From Tretioscincus oriximinensis (Eukaryota > Chordata > Lepidosauria > Squamata > Gymnophthalmidae): 64,000 nt of DNA. A program made the translations under genes and the position numbers. A model generated the notes under the pieces. It was given only the letters and a program-made list of their open reading frames with translations. It made no database searches and was not told the origin of the DNA. Location: the NCBI GenBank assembly GCA_022410635.1, contig JAJVDF010000194.1, positions 31,382 to 95,381 of the forward strand. Reading direction: 5' to 3'. This document shows, one piece after another, positions 1-9,945 of this stretch (its first letter is position 1; each line of letters starts with the position of its first letter).

Positions 1-214
1 ATCTTTTCGGCGCCTGGTAAAGACCTGTCTCTTCACCCGGGCCTTTTCGGGTTAGCTCCCCCATCAGAGGACGACATTTTAAATTCTTGTGTTTCTTTTA
101 TGGTTTTAATGTTGTGAAGGTCATGATGACCTGAATTTTTAACTTTTGTAAGCCGCCCTGGACACCTTNGGGGGGAAGGGCGGGGTAAAAATCTTTAAAT
201 AAATAAAATAAAAA
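1..214 (+). repeat. 3' end of an L2-like LINE (cut by window start)
   Basis: The first bases can be read as the C-terminal LKT-LF-RAF type ending common in L2-clade reverse transcriptase ORFs (VKTCLFTRAFSG here). An untranslated stretch follows, then GTAAGCCGCCCTGGA...GGGAAGGGCGGGGTA and an (AAATA)n tail at about 196-220. The same tail design occurs reversed at 54225-54620, which supports one dispersed family. The element is truncated by the window edge, so its 5' extent is unknown. L2 is my assignment from the C-terminal protein motif. Confidence 0.65.
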
Positions 215-489
215 TAAAAAACTGATTTTTCACTTTTTACTCTTATCAATTAGATATCAAACAAATGTTNTTGAAATTTGCTTTTGATTTTGTAATGAAT
301 ACAAAATCTAAGTAAGTAGCACAATTAACATGACAGGAATTTACAGGCGCATATAAATTCTCTTTTCTGAAAACACTATAAATGTGGGTTATATGTGTAT
401 GTGTGTGTACTTAAGGAAGCGATAGAGTTCAGTTGGCAGGAAAATATAATATACCTGTGTAATAGACGGATATATTTTGGTAGCTCATA

Positions 490-1100
490 TTCATTTTGCN
501 CTTTTCCCCCCCATAATATTTTTTATTGATTGAGCATAGTAATATATACATATATACATATATGCCATATATGAAATTGTCGTTGCATAGATNATGTAAT
601 TGCTGCCTAATCACAAGTTTTCCCCTTTTTCTCATCCTCCCCTCCCTCCCTNCCTGAGAAGATACCTCTCATATTTTATTTTTACCTCTTTAGGATCAAT
701 TTGATAACATTTATTAGTTCAGGTCCACCCCTTCTGTATTGTTGGCAGTATACGAGCAATTTGCACCAATTTTCCATCCAGATGTTTTGTTTTTCCTTAT
801 CTATATTTTCTTTACTGTCCATATAATCCATCACTAACTGGTCAGCAATATAGTGTTGGCAGTTTAGTAGTGTCCACTTATTTTTATTCTTCCACCCCAG
901 TGTTGAGCGGCCATTATCAATTGATCACATACGTATTTATCAGAATTCACATTACATTGTATTTCTTGTAATAGACAAGCCTCTTTGTTACATGACATAC
1001 TATACACAATTATATTTCCAATATGCCCCCATATCTCTTGCCAAAATAACTGAATTTCCTCTCATTCCCACAGCATATGCATATAAGAACCTTGCCTGCC
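490..1100 (-). repeat. L1 LINE, 3'-terminal ORF2 remnant
   Basis: On the minus strand the segment from about 1090 down to 900 reads GSYMHMLWE...IQLFWQEIWGHI, the usual layout of the L1 ORF2 C-terminus (Gly-Thr-Leu-x-His-Met-x-Trp-x-Cys followed by a Phe-Trp-x-x-Ile segment). It continues into an AAQHWGG block and ends in AT-rich 3' untranslated DNA with an AATAAA-type signal near 520. The frame is broken by stops, so this is a dead, 5'-truncated copy. A TA-rich stretch at 540-575 lies in its 3' UTR. Confidence 0.6.
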
Positions 1101-1766
1101 ACGTCCATTTTACATTTTAAGGTGGTTAGTTGGAAAACTAATGAGTATAGGCAAGAGGAGTTGATAAAGCAACCTTCTGTCCTTCAAAAGTAGAGTTTGG
1201 TGAAGAAGGCAAGATGNGGTCTTCGTGCTTTCAAATGGGAACAAGAAACATGCACATAGTATGAGCCTCAAACTGGAGCATGGAGGTGCCCTACTTCTAT
1301 AGCAGTGGACCTTCCTAGACCTGTCACATGGATCCAGTTGCTTAACACCAGTGCCAATAATCAATTTCAAAAGAGACCTAGTTTAACGCAATAAACTAAG
1401 AGCTCTGCTGAGATATTACAAGAATGTAAACTCTACATTTTCACCTCCCTATTGTCCTCTGTGTTCCCATGCTCCGACACTGGTAGCACCAGGATAGGAG
1501 AACCTTGTTCCCTTTGATTGTCCTCTCTCCCATAAGTCAAAGGGAAGAAGCAGGAGCTCCATTTTGTCCATTCCTCTGCCTGCCTTGGATCATGGCTCCT
1601 CCTTGTTCCCTTTGACTTCTGGATGGATGGAAAATTTGCGCATCACGGCATCCCATTGCCAGCTGAGCATGATTTCCCAGATCAGTCAGTATCTCACACA
1701 CTTTCAGGGCTTACAGTGAGCTGCTGCTCTCATTTTGCCCCATGCTTGCTTAGTATGATTAGAACT
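1101..1766. other. Unassigned AT-rich DNA
   Basis: No gene or repeat was recognised. A 15-base string CCTTGTTCCCTTTGA occurs twice about 100 bp apart (near 1502 and 1602), with its partial reverse complement TCAAAGGGAA between them, so the stretch may be a worn local duplication. Confidence 0.4.
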
Positions 1767-1774
1767 CTCTTGGG

Positions 1775-2064
1775 CAGCGGTTCTCAACCTGTGGGTCACG
1801 ACCTCGGCGGGGGTCGAACGACCTAAACACAGGGGTCACCTAAAGCCATGTTTCCNATGGCTTTAGCCGTTGAGCTGTCAGCGCTGGCCGCGGCGATCTA
1901 TCACATGTGAATGCGGCCCGCATGCCCACACTCAACATGGCGGCTGTGGCCTCGATGCCNGCACTGATGGTTTTGGTGGCTCTGGGCAGCAGGTTGATCT
2001 TTGTGCTCCGTGGGCTGATGANCAGGAGCCACCATCACGGCATTAGAAAGGTTGAGAACCACTG
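1775..2064. mobile_element. SPIN-like non-autonomous hAT transposon (MITE)
   Basis: The 290-bp element opens with CAGCGGTTCTCAACCT and closes with AGGTTGAGAACCACTG, inverted repeats of about 16 bp with one mismatch at position 4. It is flanked by an 8-bp direct repeat, CTCTTGGG and ATCTAGGG (6 of 8 match, fitting the hAT preference nTCTAnnn). Just inside the left end are GGGTCACGACC and GGGGTCGAACGACC, which I recognise from SPIN-type hAT elements. The GC-rich interior (1870-2035) has no ORF and does not resemble the canonical short SPIN interior as I recall it. This is a non-autonomous derivative that needed transposase in trans. Confidence 0.8.
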
Positions 2065-2072
2065 ATCTAGGG

Positions 2073-3120
2073 GGTATAAGTTAACCCCCTGGGGAGACCT
2101 GAACAACCACAACTCCCTAACATGGCAGCACCCTCTGGCTGGTGGTGCTGAACTCAACAGCTACAGCACAGCCAGAGCTGCTGATTTACCTGTAATCACA
2201 CAGTGCATGCCAAATTCAGTGCAGATAGTAAGCTAAATTATCTTTCTCCTCACTCCTTAGGGGGTGGGTGTGCACCCCTACAATGACACCCACCAGCCAT
2301 TCCTACACATATGTATCTCCACTGGGAGATTGTTACACAACCANGGGGGCATCAGAGAAGGTCTTGTTGAGAGCTATAATCCCTCACTGGGTAAACACTG
2401 AACTTGGGACATTTTCAAAAATATGCTTGTTTGGACTAAAAAAGGTGAAGGTAATTAGATGCTTAGCTAATAAGAGGGGGAAAGATTTTGTATGGATTCC
2501 GTTCTGCAGTTCTTACAAATGAGGAGAGTATTTTTTACCTTGATTTATATCCTGCTTTAGCTCAGTGTTTAATATTTTAGTTTGTAAAATATGCCTATTA
2601 TTCTTTTTTACTTTTTTATGGGAAAATAATAATAATAAAGGCAGTTCTGAATGCTTTCTGAATTATAAATTCATCTTAGGGAAAATTCAAGCCTCTATAA
2701 ATGCAAACATAATTGTGCTGGGTTTTTTTTNAACTAATTATGAGCTATTCCATATTTATATAGTTCATTAATACACAAAGCGGTTGATCTGGACTGCCCC
2801 GGTGGGGAAGCTTGTCCCATACACAATTTTTTGTACCTCAGAAATCTTGATTTCAGCATCNCATCTTAGCAGATTAAGCCTTGTTTTCAGCCCCAGGGCC
2901 TTGAGGTCACTTGTTACAGTCTGAACTGTAGATTCAGAATGAGCAATAGGACTTGGGCAAGCANTGATTCTGATGCATTAAGCAGGCAGGGGTGAAAGCC
3001 TAGGCCATTATATAATGCCAGGCATGGCCAATTAGACCTATATTTGCCTTGCTATTTCAGGAACTTGTTTTCCATTGCTTTTTTGGTCTGGCAGAAACTC
3101 TGTTATTATCTTAAGCAATT
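2073..3120. other. Unassigned intergenic or intronic DNA
   Basis: AT-rich DNA with short (AAT)n at about 2625-2637 and no recognisable exon or transposon end. Open frames here are short and carry no family signature. Confidence 0.4.
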
Positions 3121-3127
3121 CCGTTCA

Positions 3128-3320
3128 CTAGGTTGTTATTATTCGGTCTTTCAGTCATGTTCGATTTTTTGTGCACATTGTATGTCAGGTTCTTCTGTCT
3201 TTCACTGCTTCCAAAGAATGGCCAACTCATGTTTTTTGCTTCCATGAAAACATCTATCAATTTTATCTTTAGCCATCGCCTTCCCGTTCTGCCTCCAGTC
3301 TTGCCCACAATCAGAGTCTA
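3128..3320 (-). repeat. BovB/RTE-type 3' end (LINE or dependent SINE)
   Basis: The reverse complement contains an ...AATCGAACATGACTGAAAGACC... stretch followed by AATAATAACAACC. This matches the end of BovB/RTE elements as I know it (GTCGGACATGACTGAG, then an AAC-rich tail). The preceding bases fit the C-terminal region of the RTE ORF (KIDRCFHGSKKHELAILWKQ on the minus strand). Squamate SINEs can share the BovB 3' end, so LINE and SINE cannot be told apart from this fragment. Confidence 0.5.
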
Positions 3321-3599
3321 TAAGTGTCCACCATAATTCTAACATAATCTTGACATATAAGGCTATAGCAATAGTAATCTATGTGTCAAGGGGCTGATGC
3401 CAGGAGATGCCATCTAGAAGATATCAATTGTGCATATGGTTAGTCCAAAATATCAGTCACACATACTATATGTTTGAGGCATTGGTCGGGCACCTCTGGG
3501 TATTAAATTCCTGAAAGTGTTCATAAGAGAACGTCTGAAATGGTGCCACAAATGAGAGAACCAAAACAAACATAAAAAAAATTGGACACCCTTCCTTCC

Positions 3600-4510
3600 C
3601 ACCCCGTCCCACTCAGAACAGATGAAGTCAAGTGTATGAAATCATTAAATCCTCTTTTGCTTCACGAGCATCAAAATTAACTATCAAAAGTTCATTTGTT
3701 GAAGAAAACAGTCCATAGGAGATGAGCTTGTTCCACTTTCATGTCCAGGTCACCTGTGTAGATCTTCCAATAGCTTTTAGTCTAGACTTTCTTACAATAT
3801 CATATTTCATAAACTCCATCAGGTAGCTCATCCACTTGATTATTGTCCACTTTGGGCTATGATAATATGTCCCACCCATATAGAGTATTTAATTATCCAG
3901 TAATCTTCAAAACGTAGGTTAAGAGTTTCTATAACACTGGCTACCACAATTTCTTTTGACAGGGGAATAAAATTGTTTATAATACTTCCAATTTCTGCCG
4001 CCACACTCTGTCAAAAGGATTTTATCGATATAAATTCATCCCACATATGTAAGTAATGGCCTCTTAGGTGACAACTGTGCTATCTCAAGGGTGAAGTGCA
4101 GACCATATGGGACAGCTTTTAACGGACTATACATTAACATGGAATGGAAAATGCTTTAAATTGATCCAAATTGAATCCAGTTTGGATGTCTAATTTCACA
4201 TCATCATCCACTGTACATTAAGAGTATGCTTATCACATGTTTATCCATTTCTATTTTTATCTGAGGAATTCATAGGAGTGGATCACTTACTACTAAGAAA
4301 ACATCATCAGCATAAAAGATGAAGCTTAACCTTTTCCTGCATAACTCTATATCCATTTATAAGTGGATTATCTCTTATTAGNGAGAGTCTCCATTGCTAA
4401 TACAAAGACGAGCAGGAATAGAGGGCAGCCTTGTTTTACTCCATTTATTACTTCAAATGGATTGGAGAGATTTTTATTCTTGCCATATTGTTTTCATATA
4501 AAGCTTTGCA
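3600..4510 (-). pseudogene. L1 LINE ORF2, 3' part (reverse transcriptase palm and beyond)
   Basis: On the minus strand the catalytic YADD box of the L1 reverse transcriptase is intact at 4303-4314 (IFYADDVFLV). Just upstream in protein terms, at 4390-4500, is ALYENNMARIKI...INGVKQGCPLF, the region leading into the palm. Stops and N characters interrupt the frame. The segment continues across the SINE at 4511-4801 into the N-terminal half of the same ORF. Below about 4210 the similarity is weak, and the left boundary near 3600 is an estimate. Confidence 0.65.
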
Positions 4511-4801
4511 GGCACGGATAGTTCATCTATCATCTGGGAGATTGGGTTTTGAAGCCCTGTGTTGGACGTGGGGAAGGGTGAGCAACTTCCACTAGCCTGT
4601 AGCTCTAGCCAGCCAAGCTATTCAAAAACATGAATTGCAAGAAATTGCAACTGACTGCAAGTAGATATATGGGAACCACCACAGCCTGGTGGGGAAGATA
4701 GAATGGAAGCCTTCGGGCAAAATATATCCTTGTAAGCCGCTTTGAGTCCCTTTGAAAGGTGAGAAAAGCAGGGTATAAGAACCAAGTTCTTCTTCTTCTT
4801 T
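4511..4801 (+). mobile_element. tRNA-derived SINE with (TTC)n tail, copy 1
   Basis: The element starts GGCACGGATAGTTCA (tRNA-like head with an A-box position), has a B-box-like GGTTTTGAAGCCC near 4554, continues through a shared body (CAAGAAATTGCAACTGACTG; GGAACCACCACAGCCTGGTG; GCCTTCGGGCAAAATATATC) and ends GTATAAGAACCAAG followed by (TTC)n. Four other copies lie in this window at 19364, 28027, 45190 and 57270. It sits inside the L1 at 3600-5700, splitting the reverse transcriptase. Mobilisation would have required LINE proteins in trans. I did not find a clear target duplication. Confidence 0.8.
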
Positions 4802-5700
4802 AATAACCTTACTAAAGTTGACCCCTTTAAACGTAGACTCTAAATAAACTGATGACTAATAGTCAAAAGCTTTATATATGTCCAATTTAAAAAACACAAT
4901 TTTTCTTAATTTGCCTTCCTTTGATAAAACTGTGTTGATCCTCATGAATTAATTGGGGAATGAATTTCTCTAATCTTTTGGTTAATATGGATGCAAAGAT
5001 CTTGTAATCATAGTTTGTTAAAGCAATCGGTCTATAAGATTTTACATCTGTAGGCAATCTACCTGTTTTTAATATGGGGATAATCTCAGATTGTTTCCAT
5101 CAAAGGGCGTGTCCTCTAAAAATAGTTTATAAAACGNGGCTGTAAATCATTCTGGACCCAGGGATTTCTCTGCTTTCAAACTAGATATTACACCTCTGAT
5201 CTCATTTTCTGTTATTTCTGCATAAAGAACATTTCATTGTTTCCTAGTTAACTTCGTTTCCATATGTATTTTCCCATCTTCCAGCTGCCACATTCTATAT
5301 AGGTGTTTATTGAAGTTTGCTAACATATTTCTAATTTCACTATTGGAAGTAATATTCTGGTTATTGGAATCTCTAAGCACACCAANTTTCTTGTTGTGTC
5401 TTTTAGTTTTCAGGGCCCTGGCCGTTCTTTGCATACTTTTCAAATCCCAGGATAATATTTCATTTTTGGAATACATTCCCATTTTTAACATCCAGGTTCT
5501 ATCAAAAGATTCTAATTTATTTTTCAAATGATCCAATTGTGACTTAATCTCCCTCCTAGGGTGGACCTTGAAGAGATTTTGAAGTAATTCTATCTGGGCA
5601 AGAATGTTACGTCTATACTGGTCACATTCCCTTTTTCTTCTTATATCTTGTAAAGATAGCCCAGCCATAACAGCATTAAAAGAGTCCTATTGTAAGGCTT
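4802..5700 (-). pseudogene. L1 LINE ORF2, linker and N-terminal reverse transcriptase
   Basis: The minus strand at 5668-5234 is open for 144 codons (one N). It matches the L1 region between endonuclease and reverse transcriptase: a basic helical segment, then a DSNNQNITSNSEIRNMLANF stretch and a KHLY-type motif. Further on, at about 5045-5016, it reads SYRPIALTN followed by YDYKIFASILTKRLEKFIP and an HEDQHSFIKG block, the conserved RT motifs 1-2. It continues as the copy at 3600-4510 after the SINE. DNA at 5700-6060 may be more of the same element but is not recognisable. Confidence 0.75.
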
Positions 5701-6060
5701 CTGCTAAGCCAAAATGGTTACTGGTTACTTGCCCCACTGCCCATAACGTGAAATGGCATTNTATTAAGCTCCACCAGAGTGGAAAAATTATTCCATTGTT
5801 TTTTTAAATTAAAAGCTTTTGTTGTATGTAATTTTCTACTCTGTACTGTTATTCGAGACTCTCCCAAACTGTTGCTTATGACTTCTGCCTGATTTTCCAG
5901 ACCTTTTTGCATTTCATCAGGAAGTCGGTGAACTTTGAGAAAAACAAACATGTATTCTTTAAGAAGACACCTCTCTTTAACCTGGTATTTAGTTGAAGAA
6001 ATGCTCACCTTTAAATATTGTTTTAATATACTGCATTCATTTTTATTAGCTGTTGCCCAT

Positions 6061-6361
6061 CAGGTACAGGGCAGCTTATCAGTATAAATACCAATAAATG
6101 TGGAATGTGAGGATTATTATGTGTAAAGAAGGTATTAAAACTGATCTCAGGTAAAATTGATTCAGAAAATTGTACATTCTGTTGGTTCTTTAAATGATTG
6201 TTCTGATTATTATTTAAATATATATTCTAATCTTTAAAAATATTCTGATTGCTTTTTTCTTTCTAGCCACAAGATGGTAGTGTTCAAAAACTATTTATGT
6301 AATTATGGAAGAAAAGTGAAATATTCCTTGAGACACCTAGATTATTTCTTGTTGGATGCCA
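6061..6361. other. Unassigned AT-rich DNA
   Basis: Short, very AT-rich stretch between the L1 and the ETS/CRE-type repeat. Nothing recognised. Confidence 0.4.
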
Positions 6362-6720
6362 AGCATATCCACACAGTGATGGAAACTGCATGTGAATCTT
6401 GTGCAGTCTATGAATTAACGTACCCTTGCATGTGATCCAAAGTCACGCGGAGGGTTACACAAGAAAAACCCTCCTCACCTTCAGTGCAGCCATTTTACTA
6501 GAAGTGTCATAATTTTGACGTCACTTCTGGTATTTGCTTCTGGAAAAATGGCACCCAGAGTGATGTTACTTNCTGTTGCACCAAGGAAGTGATGTCACTT
6601 CCCACCCCGCATGCTTTGCTCAAAGCGATAAACCCAGTCTGCCACAGATTTTCAGACTCACTGTCAGAGATTTTTAGGCAGGTAAGCTCCCATCATTATA
6701 TTCACACCATTCAAGAAATA
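6362..6720 (+). repeat. ETS/CRE-motif-rich dispersed repeat, copy 1
   Basis: This stretch aligns by eye along its length with 39229-39540: shared GGAAACTGCA, CTTGCAGTCTATGAA-like, GCAGCCATTT, GACGTCACTTC, GGAAGTGA and CCCATCATT landmarks in the same order. It contains a perfect CRE palindrome TGACGTCA at 6516-6523 and an 18-bp near-palindrome GGAAGTGATGTCACTTCC at 6585-6602, where two ETS-type GGAAGTG half sites face each other around a CRE-like core. I do not know a name for the family. No coding capacity was seen. Confidence 0.55.
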
Positions 6721-7797
6721 CAGATATTTGTGAAACATTTCAGAGAAGCAATGATTAAACTTGTGGGTCACAGAATTAAAAACTAACTTCAAAGGTTATA
6801 ATACTGCCAAATAGAGGTTCACTTGTGGTTCAAAGTGAACAAGATAGTTTGCAAAGGTTTGCAGCAAACCAAGCATACCACAAATTAACAAAGCAATAGT
6901 AATAGCAAGCTGAAGACATAATTTTGATTTCTGTACATCACTGTTGTCAAAAGCTTTATAAAAAACAATGTTTTAATTTTCTTGGAAATTAAGTTGGCAG
7001 TCCTACATTTTTGTCTTTTAAGGTAGCAAGGCATACAAATATCAATTAACATCTTCTGTGCAATTTTTTGGGAACGAACAATAAACGTAAACCCACCATT
7101 TTCATTAATGGTTTTCTGTTTTTCATCTGTTTTGTAGAATGTACCAAGGACAGGAATACACCCATACTTAGTGGATCCCATTGTCTATAAGCTTTTCCAA
7201 ATGAGCTTTTTAGTACCTTGTTGGAGAGCAAAAGAGACATTGTTTTTCATTTCACATTTCTGAATGAAATCTTTAGATGTGGGTTTACAGTACGTCTAGG
7301 GTTCTTTTGGTAACAGGTGATATGGCACGAGCAGAATGATGTTAGGCTCAGCTCAGATAACCTTGCTAAAGTCCATGGGATTTGTATACTGTGGTTGTTT
7401 TAATGTGTTAATCCACCCTGAGACCTTCAGGTATAGGACAGTATAGAAATGTAAATGAAATTAACTAAATAAATAAATAGAATATCTGGAGACAATCTCG
7501 TTAACCCAGTCAGCACTGATTTTACCATCTTTATCTNTTTCACAGTCATAATCATGCCTGCTTTCTTATAAGTCAAACATTTCCTCTCTATGGCAGCTAA
7601 CATGGCTTGGAAACCAAGTATGTTTTGGGAACCTTGATCTGAATTATGCTGAATGGTGGGATTGTGGGAAATATTTTTTTCAGGATGTTTCAAATGTCTA
7701 TTGTTTGCCTATAATTCTTGTATTATTTTGTAATATTCTGTTCATGAGTTGGCTTTAGATGTGATTCTGGAACAACGGCTCCCAATTTCACAGTGGT
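6721..7797. other. Unassigned AT-rich DNA
   Basis: A short L2-like tail remnant may sit at 7415-7482 (CCACCCTGAGACCTTCAGGTATAGGACAG then AAATAAATAAATAG). The rest holds no recognisable gene or transposon. Confidence 0.35.
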
Positions 7798-7802
7798 AGC
7801 TT

Positions 7803-7986
7803 TAGGCTGACCAGATGAGGGGGATGGAAACCCGGTTTTGGGGTGCCTCCTGGTTTTTGCTGAGGATTTTTTTTTTCAAAAAAAGATTTTTTTTGAAATT
7901 TCTTTTTTTCCTCAGCAAAAACTGGGAGGCACCCCAAAACCTGGTTTTCACCCCCCCCCCAAAAAAGGGGTCATCTGGTCAACCTA
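7803..7986. mobile_element. Short palindromic TAGGCTGACCAGAT MITE, copy 1
   Basis: The two halves are reverse complements. It opens TAGGCTGACCAGATGA, passes GGTTTTGGGGTGCCTCC and TTTGCTGAGGA to a T/A-rich centre near 7885, then mirrors back through CCTCAGCAAAAACTGGG and AGGCACCCCAAAACC to GTCATCTGGTCAACCTA. A 5-bp direct repeat AGCTT flanks it (7798-7802 and 7987-7991). No ORF. Folded as RNA or single-stranded DNA it would form a hairpin of about 90 bp. Seven relatives lie in the window. The superfamily is unresolved; hAT is possible. Confidence 0.75.
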
Positions 7987-8097
7987 AGCTTGACTTTCCC
8001 CCACCTGTTTGTCATTGTATTTAGTGCACCATTTCCCCCTGAGGCTGCAGTTTAAAATGGAACTCGGGATCCCTTTATGGCAACCCCCTCAGCCCCA

Positions 8098-8345
8098 TTA
8101 TAGCTTTAAGACATTAGGCATGTTCATGGAAGCCAATGGTATAAATAGCTATTAGGATACTCCCTCCAAAATGGGGCAACAGATAGTATTCCTGAAGTAC
8201 TATTTGCAAGGAGTCGAAAACACGTGATGAATTTGCCTTCTTCTGCTTGAGACTGNCCAGTTGCAATTGGTGGACTAATCTCTGTGTGAGATTAGATGGG
8301 CTATGGCCTGTTTNATTGGGGCTCCTATCATGCTTTAAGGGTCAT
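8098..8345 (+). repeat. CR1-L3-like LINE, 3' UTR fragment
   Basis: The sequence (AGCTTTAAGACATTAGGCA, TTCATGGAAGCCAATGGTAT, TATTCCTGAAGTACT, CAATTGGTGGACTAATCTC, GATGGGCTATGGCCTG, GGGGCTCCTATCATG) parallels the 3' untranslated end of the LINE at 16780-17938, step by step. It is 5' truncated and lacks coding sequence. Confidence 0.7.
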
Positions 8346-8546
8346 GCTTTAATCCTTTGCATTATGTTTTCATTAAGGGTAGAATGTGCATTTGCACCTT
8401 GTACTATGTATTGTACTGTATTCATTTACTGAGAAACTGACAACATTCCAACTAACTTTTCAGATAAACTATAGAGGAATATGTTTCTAAAATTCATAGC
8501 CTGACATCATTCCTTTCTAAACACTGCCTGTTAGGACCGTGGAATG

Positions 8547-8731
8547 TAGGCTGACCAGATGACCCCTTTTTGAGGGGGTTGAAAACCCAGTTTTGAGATG
8601 CGTCTCAGTTTTTGCTGAGGAAAAATAAATTCAAAAAAATTCAAAAAAATCTTTTTTTCCCAGCAAAAACTGGGAAGCATCCCAAAANTGGGTTTCCAAC
8701 CACCCCCAAAAGGGGTCATCTGGTCAGCCTA
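8547..8731. mobile_element. Short palindromic TAGGCTGACCAGAT MITE, copy 2
   Basis: Same architecture as the element at 7803: TAGGCTGACCAGATGACCCC, inner arms TTTTTGCTGAGGAAAAA and CCAGCAAAAACTGGGA, and closing GGGGTCATCTGGTCAGCCTA. A direct repeat GAATG flanks it, offset by one base on the right. It lies only 560 bp from the first copy. Confidence 0.75.
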
Positions 8732-9546
8732 AGAATGTGTTTGTGGAAAAGCAGTATGAACTATTAAAATTCTAGAAATGGAGAAAGTCATAAACACTAA
8801 TTTAGATGGCTGGACAGAGGAGGTGTAACAAATTATTTAAAAAACAGATTTTTTTAAAATTCATAGCTCTGTTTGCTTGTACCTAGGAACATTCATTTCC
8901 TCCGAGCTGCAAACAAACACACAACATCTGTTGTATTTTATTTCCAAAGTGTTCACGTTATCACTCAAATATTTGCTGTTGAACATCCTAAACACCAGCT
9001 GATTGCTTTAAAAAGCATTTTTGTTGTTCGAGTTCCTGAAGTTGTCTACTTTGACCCTTTTTGTCATCGTCTTTATAGCTTGGGGAGGGAGGGGGGCATA
9101 CACTCCCTGAAGCGATGACATGGCTTCTGTGGGGGCACAATTATAGATAACAAAATTGCATGGAGGCCTTTGTGTTGATTTCAACCTCTCCAGAGTGGTT
9201 TGTATGTAAATATTGCAGGNAGCAATCTCCCCCAGAGACACTGATTCTTTTCATCACATTCTTTTGAACTATCCAAGCTGTGGATACTGAAGACATTTCT
9301 CCTTAAAGATGAAGATAATTTGCACAGCAGGGTTGGCCTCCATTTTCTTCTGCAGCTAATTAAAAAGATAGCAAGGCTTAGTATCTTTAAGACTGAAGAA
9401 GCACAGCGACCCTGATTTCTAGATGCTGAATAAGGCAGTGTAATTTGCATCTGGCTTTGGGTGCCAAAAATAAACTCAAAATAGCTTATTTATCGTATTG
9501 CCTATTGAATTGGTCATAATATTTCCTTTACAAAATGTTGATTTGG
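8732..9546. other. Unassigned AT-rich DNA
   Basis: No transposon end or exon was recognised. Open frames on both strands are short and overlap one another, as expected by chance. Confidence 0.4.
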
Positions 9547-9554
9547 GCATCCAT

Positions 9555-9937
9555 TAGGCTGACCAGGTGACACCCTTTTTTTNNGGGGGGGGACCTGGTT
9601 TTGAGATGTCTTCCCCACCCTCCTGGGGGGCATGATTTCCCTGTTTTTGCTGAGGAAAAATTTAAAAAACCCTTTTAAAAATTTTGTTTAATAAAAAATA
9701 TTCACTGCACCACCGCTAGGTGGCTCTGGCAGCTAGGGCCAGCTCCTGAAGGCACTCCCTCTTAAAAAATATTTTAAAAATTCAAATTTCTTGTGCACTT
9801 TGACAAATTCTCGGGCACTTAAAAAAATTACATGTGCTTCACAGATTCCTCAGGTGGGGATTTCAAAGGGCTATGCATGCAAATTAGCCTGAATATTAAT
9901 TACCCCAGTTTGGGCTTCAGAAAATCTAGTCAGTCTA
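9555..9937 (+). mobile_element. Long-form TAGGCTGACCAGAT MITE with CTCF-like core, copy 3
   Basis: This copy keeps the left end of the short palindromes (TAGGCTGACCAGGTGACACC, then CCTGTTTTTGCTGAGGAAAA). It then runs through a unique interior to a right end CAGAAAATCTAGTCAGTCTA. The interior holds GCACCACCGCTAGGTGGC, TCTGGCAGCTAGGGCCAGCTCC, a GTGCACTTTGACAAATT block and ATGCAAATTAGCCTGAATAT. It is flanked by GCATCCAT (9547-9554) and GCCTCTAT (9938-9945), an 8-bp repeat matching at 6 of 8, as a hAT would leave. Copies at 11598 and 22009 share the interior. No ORF. Confidence 0.7.
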
Positions 9938-9945
9938 GCCTCTAT

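Noticed and set aside
4511..4590. tRNA gene (also at 19580-19656 and 57490-57570, minus)
   Set aside because: A and B boxes are present, but the sequence continues into a SINE body with a (TTC)n tail and no complete cloverleaf. These are SINE heads.
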